A stretch of DNA of 11,753 bases from Calditrichota bacterium (GTDB lineage: Bacteria > Zixibacteria > MSB-5A5 > GN15 > FEB-12): the NCBI GenBank assembly GCA_008501655.1, contig QQUK01000053.1, forward strand, positions 1 to 11,753, given 5' to 3'. The notes beneath the pieces are model-generated. The model had not been told where the DNA came from and searched no databases. It saw only the letters and a program-made list of their open reading frames with translations. Each line of letters begins with the position of its first letter. The stretch's first letter is position 1. The position numbers and the translations under genes were made by a program. This document shows positions 1 through 5,452 of the stretch, piece after piece.

Positions 1-314
1 TCTGCCCGCAGATAGACCGATGAAGTCCCTTTGTCATCCATCGCTTTTTGCAGTTCTGTTTCAAAGTTTTCAAGTCTTGCCCAGACATCGTTTATATAAA
101 TACCTTTTTTACTGTCAAGAGTGATAACAATCCCCTCAGCCTGTTCATTGACCGCCGCAGCTTTTGTACTGGGAAGGTCGACTTCAATACCCGATTGCAA
201 GAGGGGAGCGGAAATCATGAAGATTATCAGGAGGACCAGGACGACATCAACAAGGTTCGCTATGTTGATACTTGACATCGCCTCGTATGAACGTTTTCTC
301 GGGCGATGTCTCAT
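1..314 (-). CDS. tolR: TolR/ExbD-family biopolymer transport protein, partial (C-terminus beyond window edge)
   Basis: This is the proton-channel partner of TolQ in the inner membrane. The family couples proton-motive force to energy transfer across the periplasm (Tol-Pal envelope constriction, or ExbBD-TonB import). My translation from ATG at 314-312 gives 104 residues before the window ends. It has a short basic cytoplasmic N-terminus (MRHRPRKRSYEA) and one membrane helix at about residues 19-38. The family's conserved Asp is at residue 23 (NLVDVVLVLL), followed by the typical SAPLLQSGIEVDLP entry into the periplasmic domain. The ATG overlaps the stop of the upstream tolQ-like gene as ATGA, so the two are almost certainly translationally coupled. 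The family is clear. TolR rather than ExbD is inferred, because the TolA/TonB/TolB/Pal genes would lie outside the window. Confidence 0.93.
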   Translation of the reverse strand, partial: MRHRPRKRSYEAMSSINIANLVDVVLVLLIIFMISAPLLQSGIEVDLPSTKAAAVNEQAEGIVITLDSKKGIYINDVWARLENFETELQKAMDDKGTSSVYLRA

Positions 315-1030
315 CTATTCTGTTCCTTTTTCACTTTGGCAACAAATTCTAAAATGAAGTTATTGGAAAACTCGCTTAAGTTTTTAATTTTATTGGTTGC
401 CCAGTTGTATGCGATAACAGCCGGGATTGCTGCAACCAGACCGACGATTGTTGCAAGGAGCGCTTCGGCAATACCGGGAGCGACTACTGCAAGCGATGCC
501 GAACCGCGTTCACCGATTGCCCAGAAAGCATCCATGATGCCAACCACCGTTCCTAATAGTCCGATAAACGGTGCTGAGTTTGCCGTCGATGCCAAAAAGA
601 TGACTTTCTTTTCGATTACGGTGATCTCTTCTGAAAGGGAGCGTTCCATCGCCATCTCCAGAAGTTCGTAGTCTTCTTCGCTGAATTTGTTGACCGACTG
701 CTGCATAGCACCGCCCTGATTTTTTATCTCCTTCAGCTCCAGCAATTCATTGTAACCGGATAAGAATATTTTTGAAATCGGTGATGTCGCTGTTGATTTT
801 GCCTGACCGAGCGATTCCGCAATATCTTTAGAGCGTTTAAACTGCTGTCCGAATCTCCGGTTGTCGGATTCGACCGATTTAAACTGACGCCATTTAAAAA
901 TAATGATACTCAATGAAAGGAGGGACATAATGACCAGAATAATAAGGATTATCATCCCGAATGTTGAGGTATTGGTAATGATTTGCCAGAGTGATCCGGT
1001 TAATATCAGTGGTGAAAGTATATTTTCCAT
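311..1030 (-). CDS. tolQ: TolQ/ExbB/MotA-family proton channel protein
   Basis: This inner-membrane protein of 239 residues forms the proton-conducting pentamer around the TolR/ExbD dimer. Three membrane segments are visible, at roughly residues 22-47, 148-170 and 187-210, with a large cytoplasmic loop between the first two. The family signature is strong in the last two helices: ANSAPFIGLLGTVVGIMDAF (150-169), then a Pro-Gly turn and GIAEALLATIVGLVAAIPAV. Length matches TolQ (about 230 residues). The start is ATG at 1030-1028, with only a weak purine stretch upstream. The gene overlaps tolR by 4 bases, so they form one transcript. Calling it TolQ rather than ExbB rests on overall length and loop layout and is less certain than the superfamily assignment. 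Confidence 0.92.
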   Translation of the reverse strand: MENILSPLILTGSLWQIITNTSTFGMIILIILVIMSLLSLSIIIFKWRQFKSVESDNRRFGQQFKRSKDIAESLGQAKSTATSPISKIFLSGYNELLELKEIKNQGGAMQQSVNKFSEEDYELLEMAMERSLSEEITVIEKKVIFLASTANSAPFIGLLGTVVGIMDAFWAIGERGSASLAVVAPGIAEALLATIVGLVAAIPAVIAYNWATNKIKNLSEFSNNFILEFVAKVKKEQNR

Positions 1031-1051
1031 ATTGTCTTGTACACGCTTCCA

Positions 1052-1080
1052 ATTTAAAAGTTACAAAATTTTATTTTCAA
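1052..1080 (-). promoter_or_regulatory. Candidate sigma-70-type promoter for tolQR
   Basis: Read on the minus strand, TTGAAA (1080-1075) is followed by a 17-base spacer and TTAAAT (1057-1052), about 22 bases upstream of the tolQ ATG. The -35 matches the E. coli consensus at 5 of 6 positions and the -10 at 4 of 6. The -35 overlaps the outer end of a palindromic repeat at 1078-1112. AT-rich DNA gives chance matches and the consensus of this organism is unknown, so this is a candidate only. Confidence 0.3.
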
Positions 1081-1112
1081 AGTCACCTTCGACTCCGCTC
1101 AGGGTGACTTTG
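1078..1112. repeat. Palindromic repeat, copy a
   Basis: A perfect 10-bp inverted repeat: CAAAGTCACC (1078-1087) pairs with GGTGACTTTG (1103-1112) around a 15-base interior. The core at 1082-1108 is the plus-oriented member of a family seen four times in this window. All copies share TTCGAC, then a short variable stretch, then (C/T)TCAG, flanked by arms that differ between copies. It lies directly upstream of the candidate tolQR promoter. It resembles the short, highly dispersed intergenic palindromes of many uncultured bacterial genomes. Confidence 0.75.
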
Positions 1113-1168
1113 AGTTATCTATATGTATGTAAGGGTTTTGGAGAAAAATAATTACATACAATAAGATT

Positions 1169-1196
1169 TTGTCATACTGAGCTTGTCGAAGTATGC
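1169..1196 (-). repeat. Palindromic repeat, copy c (inverted orientation)
   Basis: On the minus strand this is the same element as the one at 3486-3513. The 28-base units match except at two positions. Arms CATACT (1173-1178) and AGTATG (1190-1195) pair perfectly here. In the other copy the arms are CACACT and AGTGTG, so a T-A pair has become a C-G pair. Both copies share the interior GAGCTTGTCGA (1179-1189 here). Confidence 0.75.
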
Positions 1197-1318
1197 TCAA
1201 TAATAACCGGAAATATTTTCCTGTTTTGTGCCAAAGGTATAGCTGTTCAATAGTTCGGTCAACAAAAACAGAACTCTATAAGGATATATTTATCATTATA
1301 TTTGAGAAACTCTCCATT

Positions 1319-1349
1319 CGTCATCCCCGGCTTGACCGGGGATCCAGTC
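1319..1349. repeat. Short palindrome of the 'tcatccccgg' type
   Basis: ATCCCCGG (1323-1330) and CCGGGGAT (1336-1343) form a perfect 8-bp GC-rich stem with a 5-base loop (CTTGA). It does not share the TTCGAC core of the four-copy family, so it is a second repeat type in the same gap. There is no T-tract on either side, so it is not an obvious terminator. Similar units occur widely in bacterial intergenic DNA. That last point is from memory and was not checked. Confidence 0.6.
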
Positions 1350-1351
1350 AG

Positions 1352-1429
1352 TAACTCGTAGGTCTGGTTCCTGGAGTTAACCTGTAGGTCGGGTTCCAGG
1401 AGTTAACCCGTAGGTCGGGTTCCCGGAGT
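1352..1429. repeat. Three tandem 26-bp repeats
   Basis: There are three consecutive copies of exactly 26 bases each, at 1352-1377, 1378-1403 and 1404-1429. Each begins TAAC and ends GGAGT, with a central GTAGGTC(G/T)GGTTCC. Copies 2 and 3 are more similar to each other than to copy 1. The unit continues into a palindromic tail: GTCGGGTTC (1414-1422) in copy 3 is complementary to GAACCCGAC (1447-1455), enclosing AGCGATAGCGAGCG. There are no spacers, so it is not a CRISPR array. It may be a minisatellite grown from a dispersed palindromic element. Confidence 0.8.
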
Positions 1430-1469
1430 AAGCGATAGCGAGCGAAGAACCCGACAATTTGGTCAATAA

Positions 1470-1496
1470 GTCATCCTGAACGGAGTCGAAGGAGAC
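1470..1496 (-). repeat. Palindromic repeat, copy d (inverted orientation, imperfect arms)
   Basis: The reverse complement reads GTCTCC-TTCGACTCCGTTCAG-GATGAC. Its core differs from copy a (1082-1108) at one base. The arms pair imperfectly, so this is the most degenerate of the four copies. It lies just downstream of the tandem-repeat block, and the gap holds no supported gene apart from the repeats. Confidence 0.6.
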
Positions 1497-1544
1497 TTTT
1501 AATAAGTAAAAAACGAATTCCAAATTATAAAGATTGTTAAAATC

Positions 1545-1573
1545 TTGACAGGAACGCACCAGTTGTTAGTTTG
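1545..1573 (+). promoter_or_regulatory. Candidate promoter upstream of the small lipoprotein
   Basis: A perfect TTGACA box sits at 1545-1550. About 16 bases on is TAGTTTG (1567-1573), a poor match to a -10 hexamer that partly resembles the TAnnTTTG element used in Bacteroidota. It precedes a GAGG ribosome site at 1585-1588 and the ATG at 1596. Position is sensible, but the -10 is weak. Confidence 0.28.
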
Positions 1574-1595
1574 TAAGAAGAAGTGAGGTAACAGG

Positions 1596-1757
1596 ATGAA
1601 ACTGAGAATTCTTTTATTGATAATTATAGCTCTTTTTCTTTATGGCTGCGATATGAAGAAAAAAGAGGACGAAACCAAAGTTCCGATTGAAACCAAAAAA
1701 GCGGAAATGAAAGATTCCACCCGCTTAGACCCGGCTGAAGATACGTCGGGGAATTAA
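1596..1757 (+). CDS. Small lipoprotein, 53 residues
   Basis: This is a short gene that I translated by hand. It has a basic start (MKLR), a hydrophobic run ILLLIIIALF, then the lipobox LYGC with the lipidated Cys at residue 18. The mature peptide of about 36 residues is highly charged (DMKKKEDETK onwards) and ends DTSGN. A GAGGTAACAGG stretch immediately upstream of ATG 1596 supplies a good ribosome site (GAGG at 1585-1588). The lipobox and ribosome site make a real gene likely despite the length. I recognise no domain, and the mature part is too short and low-complexity for homology-based calling. It is followed after 28 bases by the AraC-type gene and may be co-transcribed with it. Confidence 0.72.
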   Translation: MKLRILLLIIIALFLYGCDMKKKEDETKVPIETKKAEMKDSTRLDPAEDTSGN

Positions 1758-1785
1758 AATTCTAAAAAATAATTAATTATAATAT

Positions 1786-2592
1786 ATGATCTACCTCGAC
1801 AAACAGCCCTCAGAAAAACTCTCCCGATTCATCAAAGAATTCTGGATGATCGATTCGCAAGGTTCATCGAAAATTAATCGGGAAAAAATTATTCCGGACG
1901 GCTATCCGGAAATGATCTTTCATTACAAAAGCCCCTTAATTGCAATAATCAAAGGGGAGAAAATCATACAGGAGAAATTTCTCATCGCCGGGCAGATTAA
2001 AGATCATTTCTTTTTGGAAAATCAGGGGGAGTATGGGATGTTTGGAATAAAACTCCAGCCATATACGTTGCGGAATCTGCTTGGGATTGATATGTCTGAT
2101 TATACCGACAAAGTTCTGACAATTACCGATGAACAGATGAAGAATCTTAACTCTCTAAAAGAAGTCGCTGTCGGTTCGCAGGCATTTGATGATAAGATTG
2201 CTGACATTGAAAAAATATTGATTACGCTTTTAGATTGTGACTCTGAACCGCATCCCGGTGAACTGGCTGTTCAAATCATAATTGAACATAACGGACTTGT
2301 TACAATTGAGCAGCTTCTCGATAAAGTTAGCTTGAATGAACGAGCTCTTGAACGGTACTTTAAAACGTATGTCGGTTTGTCGCCGAAATTCTTCTGTCGT
2401 ATCATCCGCTTTGCTTCAATATTCAGGCTGGTAACTCAGGATAAAATAGACTGGGCTGATGTTTCGTACCGTGCCGGTTTTTATGACCAGTCCCATTTTA
2501 TCAAAAACTTCAAGGAATTCACCGGAGAGGAACCATCGGTGTATGGTTTTAACAAAAAGAACATGGCTAACTTTTTTCTGAAAAAAGAGTAA
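1786..2592 (+). CDS. AraC-family transcriptional regulator with DUF6597-type N-terminal domain
   Basis: A 268-residue one-component regulator. Residues 1-140 match the DUF6597 sensor style often fused to AraC DNA-binding domains: a YLDKQPSEKLSRFIKEFW start, IIPDGYPEMIFHY at 35-47, and GIKLQPYTLRNLLG at 87-100. Residues about 160-255 are the AraC HTH_18 domain with two helix-turn-helix units. The first is around 174-197 (IEQLLDKVSLNERALERYFK) and the second around 222-250, with the hallmark YRAGFYDQSHFIKNFKEFTG followed by EEPSVY. The ATG at 1786 lacks a clear ribosome site, but the protein aligns with the family from its first residues. The ligand is unknown. Likely targets are itself or the lipoprotein gene 51 bases downstream, inferred only from position. 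Confidence 0.9.
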   Translation: MIYLDKQPSEKLSRFIKEFWMIDSQGSSKINREKIIPDGYPEMIFHYKSPLIAIIKGEKIIQEKFLIAGQIKDHFFLENQGEYGMFGIKLQPYTLRNLLGIDMSDYTDKVLTITDEQMKNLNSLKEVAVGSQAFDDKIADIEKILITLLDCDSEPHPGELAVQIIIEHNGLVTIEQLLDKVSLNERALERYFKTYVGLSPKFFCRIIRFASIFRLVTQDKIDWADVSYRAGFYDQSHFIKNFKEFTGEEPSVYGFNKKNMANFFLKKE

Positions 2593-2607
2593 ACCTGTCG
2601 GTTTTTT
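2591..2607 (+). terminator. Weak hairpin with T-run after the AraC gene
   Basis: AAACC (2591-2595), loop TGTC, GGTTT (2600-2604), then three further T residues, overlapping the stop codon of the regulator. The stem is only 5 bp and AT-rich, so termination would be partial at best. Confidence 0.25.
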
Positions 2608-2643
2608 ACAATAAAAAAACGATAATTTCTATATATTAACGGT

Positions 2644-3102
2644 ATGAAAAAACAAATAACAATAATCAGTATGATTGTACTGCTTTCCGCAGTAAACGCA
2701 TGCACAGAGTCAAAGATTGACAATTTTTCATTTCTGGAAGGTATCTGGAAAGTCGAAAACAAAGAGTTGTATGAATCCTGGGAAAAAACTGATAGTGTGA
2801 CTCTTTCCGGGTCGGGATATAAGATGGTTAACGGGAAAAAGATGATTCATGAACAACTGACATTGACATTTACCGACAGTTCGGTAATCTATGCTGCACA
2901 AGTAATGGATCAAAACGAAGGTAAGGCTATTCCGTTTACATTGAACAGTTCCGAAAAAGATGTAATCTCTTTTGAAAACCCAAAGCATGATTTCCCGCAG
3001 AAAATTCAATATAATCAAGTTCATGCTGATACCTTGCTTGTAAATGTCTTAGGTTCTGATAATAAAGGCTTTTCGCTGAAACTTATACGGGTGCATAGAT
3101 AA
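2644..3102 (+). CDS. DUF6265-like lipoprotein
   Basis: A 152-residue exported protein. Residues 1-20 form a lipoprotein signal: KKQ, hydrophobic IIVLLSA-type core, then a lipobox-like VNAC with Cys 20. The mature part opens with FSFLEGIWKVENKELYESWE (28-47), has a KMVNGKKMIHEQL segment (60-72), and carries the diagnostic ISFENPKHDFPQKIQY near residues 108-123. That motif recalls the DUF6265 family of small predicted beta-barrel proteins with no known biochemical function. ATG 2644 gives a proper signal peptide, but the ribosome site is poor. It follows the AraC gene on the same strand and could be its target. No catalytic residues are recognisable. Confidence 0.82.
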   Translation: MKKQITIISMIVLLSAVNACTESKIDNFSFLEGIWKVENKELYESWEKTDSVTLSGSGYKMVNGKKMIHEQLTLTFTDSSVIYAAQVMDQNEGKAIPFTLNSSEKDVISFENPKHDFPQKIQYNQVHADTLLVNVLGSDNKGFSLKLIRVHR

Positions 3103-3140
3103 TCGTTTAGATTATTTACTGATTATCCGATATATTACTT

Positions 3141-3416
3141 ATGGATAATAGTAACAATAATGATGAGAATCTAAAACTCTTAGGTAAACCATTTTTTAAA
3201 AAGAAATCTCATTACATTATTTTCAATGTAGTCTTGTTTATTGTTAGTTTTTCGAGTTTAATTCTTCTGTATCTGTGTGAATCAATTTGGAACTGCTCAC
3301 TTTGGATAAGAATTCCTCTCTATATATTGTTTTTTCTTTTAGGTGAGGGGATTTTCGTAGCATTTAAAAGTTATAAAAAGTATAAATCTGAATTCACGGT
3401 AAAATTAGATGAATAA
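3141..3416 (+). CDS. Small two-helix membrane protein, unknown function
   Basis: A 91-residue protein that I cannot assign to a family. An Asn-rich hydrophilic N-terminus (MDNSNNNDENLKLLGKPFFK) leads to a KKK patch, a first membrane helix at about 25-45, a short loop with CESIWNCSLW, a second helix at about 56-76, and a basic tail (KSYKKYKSEF). Both termini are probably cytoplasmic by the positive-inside rule. A 7-bp inverted repeat, GATAATC (3098-3104) with GATTATC (3121-3127), lies between it and the preceding gene. The ribosome site is weak. Its stop codon runs into the A-tract that serves as the T-tract of the opposing terminator. Confidence 0.6.
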   Translation: MDNSNNNDENLKLLGKPFFKKKSHYIIFNVVLFIVSFSSLILLYLCESIWNCSLWIRIPLYILFFLLGEGIFVAFKSYKKYKSEFTVKLDE

Positions 3417-3443
3417 AAAAGGCAGGTCTCAGTGAGACCTGCC
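3415..3443 (-). terminator. Intrinsic terminator of the minus-strand MutL operon
   Basis: GGCAGGTCTC (3421-3430) and GAGACCTGCC (3434-3443) form a perfect 10-bp GC-rich stem with a 3-base AGT loop. The flanking AAAAAA (3415-3420) reads as six U residues after the hairpin only in minus-strand transcripts, so the terminator acts for the operon ending at 3518. The plus side has no T-run and would be terminated less well. Confidence 0.75.
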
Positions 3444-3485
3444 CTACAAAATCTGGATTCCCAATCATGTTGGGAGTAAGAAGCT

Positions 3486-3513
3486 GCACACTTCGACAAG
3501 CTCAGTGTGACAA
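3486..3513 (+). repeat. Palindromic repeat, copy b
   Basis: Arms CACACT (3487-3492) and AGTGTG (3504-3509) enclose TCGACAAGCTC (3493-3503). It is an inverted copy of the unit at 1169-1196 with two substitutions that preserve base pairing. It sits between the operon stop at 3518 and the terminator hairpin, so it is transcribed as part of the 3' untranslated region. Confidence 0.75.
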
Positions 3514-3517
3514 ATTA

Positions 3518-4645
3518 TTAACTTTCAATCATCTCAACGTTCGCACGAGGGACGATTGCTTTTTCTCCATCATCAAAAGCTACTTCCAGAATACGTGCTT
3601 TCGACTCAGATTCGAGAACATGGAGCGGGGATGGAAGACCGGTTACTTTGCCGAGTTTGCCAAAGTATGGATGACGGATAACCCGAATAGGAGAACCGAT
3701 ATCAAGACCCAAAATTTCTCTTTCAGCATCAGCCGGATTTATTGTCTCTTCACCGACTATCGGAATAACCACTTCAGGGCGGATAACACCAGCACGAATC
3801 TGGGTTGCGCCGTTAATACATGCCTGTTTGCCAATGTTGCTGGAAAGAAGATCAAATGTTTTATGTGCCATGTCGATGGTACCAAAACCTTCGGTTACCA
3901 CCAGAGAAACACCGATATCTTCGGAACCGGTGATAGCCACACCAATATCGTAGCCTAAGAAATCACGGAGATCTTTATCATCAAAACCACCAACAACGAT
4001 ACCTTTAACACCTACTTTGATAGCTTTTTTCAAAGCGTCAGCCGTTACCAGCGAACCGCCAACGACAATCTTGCCTTTCATTTCATCTTTGATAAGATCG
4101 TCGGAAAGGATTGTTTTGTTGTCTGGAGTGGCAATGATAAGTTCACCGGATGTTTCACCGCCGATACCAAAAATACCCTGGACAAACGAAGCATATGTGT
4201 CAACGACAACACCTTCGTTTTCGATGACTTCGGTGATTTTACCACGGATGTAAGCTTTGACTTCAACCGGAATAGGTTCACCGCGCTGAAGTACCTGACC
4301 GGTTACAGTCGAAATAGATTCGAGAGTTCCGTCGATAGTCGCGGGACAGGTCGAATTTAAAAATTTGAAAATACCTTTTTTAAGGGCGATTGCTTCACCT
4401 TCTTTAATCTCGTCACCTTCTTTTTTAAGCATGACTTCGGTGAGATCTTCCGGTGGTAGTCCAAGTTTGTTGGCTACATTAAGAGGAACAACGTTGCCGG
4501 GAAGATGTGTTCGTGCGACAACATCATCCGGATTAACTGAATCGCCGACTTTGACGATAACATCACCTTTAAGAGGGAGTATTCGATGTTTTCTGACTAA
4601 CATTTTATCGGTGACTTTTAGTCCCGGGGTATATGCGTGACCCAT
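3518..4645 (-). CDS. Barrel-sandwich / KOW-like protein of the MutL-family operon, unknown function
   Basis: A 375-residue protein with no signal peptide or membrane helix, so probably cytoplasmic. Residues about 20-130 look like a biotinyl/RnfC-like barrel-sandwich fold: a KGDVIVKVGDSVNPDDVVA stretch (26-44) and KKEGDEIKEGEAIALKKG (74-91) resemble its paired hairpins. Residues about 165-300 look like an alternating alpha/beta unit (GKIVVGGSLVTADALKKAIK; VGVKGIVVGG; GVAITGSEDIG). Residues 315-375 resemble a KOW/SH3-like strand set (FGKLGKVTGLPS, then ILEVAFDDGEKAIVPRANVE). A good AGAAAGG ribosome site lies 7 bases before ATG 4645. It is the third gene of the operon, 22 bases after the secreted protein. 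All domain assignments are by eye. I know of no biochemical function and give no symbol. Confidence 0.85.
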   Translation of the reverse strand: MGHAYTPGLKVTDKMLVRKHRILPLKGDVIVKVGDSVNPDDVVARTHLPGNVVPLNVANKLGLPPEDLTEVMLKKEGDEIKEGEAIALKKGIFKFLNSTCPATIDGTLESISTVTGQVLQRGEPIPVEVKAYIRGKITEVIENEGVVVDTYASFVQGIFGIGGETSGELIIATPDNKTILSDDLIKDEMKGKIVVGGSLVTADALKKAIKVGVKGIVVGGFDDKDLRDFLGYDIGVAITGSEDIGVSLVVTEGFGTIDMAHKTFDLLSSNIGKQACINGATQIRAGVIRPEVVIPIVGEETINPADAEREILGLDIGSPIRVIRHPYFGKLGKVTGLPSPLHVLESESKARILEVAFDDGEKAIVPRANVEMIES

Positions 4646-4667
4646 GCAAAAACCTTTCTATATTAAC

Positions 4668-5450
4668 CTAACTATTTTTTTTCTTTTTTCTTCTTGAAAC
4701 CACAAGGAAGATCACAACAGCCAATCCGACAAAAACAGCGACCTGTGAACCATAGCTGCCTTTTTCTTTGTCTGTTTTGGAAGATGATTCTTTTGTGATT
4801 TCATCGGTATTAATATCAGCAACTTTCAGTTCTTCTTTCGGCAATTTATCCTGGTAGTTTTCGGTTCCAAAGGATGAGACAATCTGTTTGAATGTCTGCA
4901 TGTTTCCTTCGGTTTCGGATTCAGGGGAGTAGAAGTAGAAGTTGGCGATACCGCCGCTAAAAAACTTTTTGAAAAGCACCATATCTTTTAATACCTGCTG
5001 ATCCTGCATAATCTGATTAAAGACAGTGGCAACTTTAGCATTTTTATCAAAGGTGATTTCACCGGGATTGACTTTTGCAAAAAAGTCAGCTACCGGGAAA
5101 TATTTTTGATTTTCACCAAAGATATCTTCGAGGTCTTTCATAACGGAATCAATCTGCTTTTGGGAGATATTTTCAATTTTATCAAGAGTTAAAAACAGAT
5201 ACGCACCATTATAAAATTCACCATCTGACTTTGGGGCAAAAACTGCATCATAATTATACAGCGGTCTTCCGGCTCTTTTACTTTGCAGATAAGTATCAAT
5301 CTCACGATAGGGGATTTGATACCAGTCAGCCGGATAATCTATGTAAAATTTACCCGTTAATGAAACATATGTTGTTGTAGAATCAGACTGAGTAAATCCG
5401 GAAACAGTCAGTATCAGTAAGAGTGTACAAATGTAAAATACTTGTTTCAC
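4668..5450 (-). CDS. Secreted protein with C-terminal membrane anchor, PsbP-like N-terminal part
   Basis: A 260-residue exported protein. It has a signal peptide (MKQVFYICTLLLILTVSGFT, cleavage near residue 20), then an extracytoplasmic domain whose opening LTGKFYIDYPADWYQIPY (31-48) resembles PsbP/DUF1795-type folds. A hydrophilic Lys/Ser/Asp-rich linker follows at about 200-234, then one membrane helix at 235-252 and the basic tail SRRKKKKNS. It is therefore probably held in the inner membrane with its globular domain outside the cytoplasm. The start is GTG at 5450, only two bases after the TAA of the MutL-like gene, so translation is probably coupled. GAAGG in the end of that gene is the likely ribosome site. 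No catalytic motif is visible, and the PsbP resemblance is weak. Confidence 0.85.
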   Translation of the reverse strand: MKQVFYICTLLLILTVSGFTQSDSTTTYVSLTGKFYIDYPADWYQIPYREIDTYLQSKRAGRPLYNYDAVFAPKSDGEFYNGAYLFLTLDKIENISQKQIDSVMKDLEDIFGENQKYFPVADFFAKVNPGEITFDKNAKVATVFNQIMQDQQVLKDMVLFKKFFSGGIANFYFYSPESETEGNMQTFKQIVSSFGTENYQDKLPKEELKVADINTDEITKESSSKTDKEKGSYGSQVAVFVGLAVVIFLVVSRRKKKKNS

Positions 5451-5452
5451 AA

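Noticed and set aside
1319..1349. Intrinsic terminator at the GC-rich palindrome
   Set aside because: The 8-bp stem is good, but neither side has a T-tract and no gene ends nearby.
1352..1429. CRISPR array
   Set aside because: The three 26-base repeats are directly adjacent with no spacers, and no cas-like gene is present.
1377..1559. 60-residue minus-strand reading frame
   Set aside because: It runs through the tandem and palindromic repeats, has no ribosome site or recognisable domain, and is best explained as chance coding in repeat DNA.
2481..3024. Two minus-strand reading frames under the AraC and DUF6265-like genes
   Set aside because: They lie antisense to two genes with recognisable domains, have no ribosome sites and carry no family features.
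3467..3958. 163-residue plus-strand reading frame
   Set aside because: It begins in the palindromic repeat and runs antisense to the well-supported barrel/KOW-like gene. The composition looks like a shadow of that gene.
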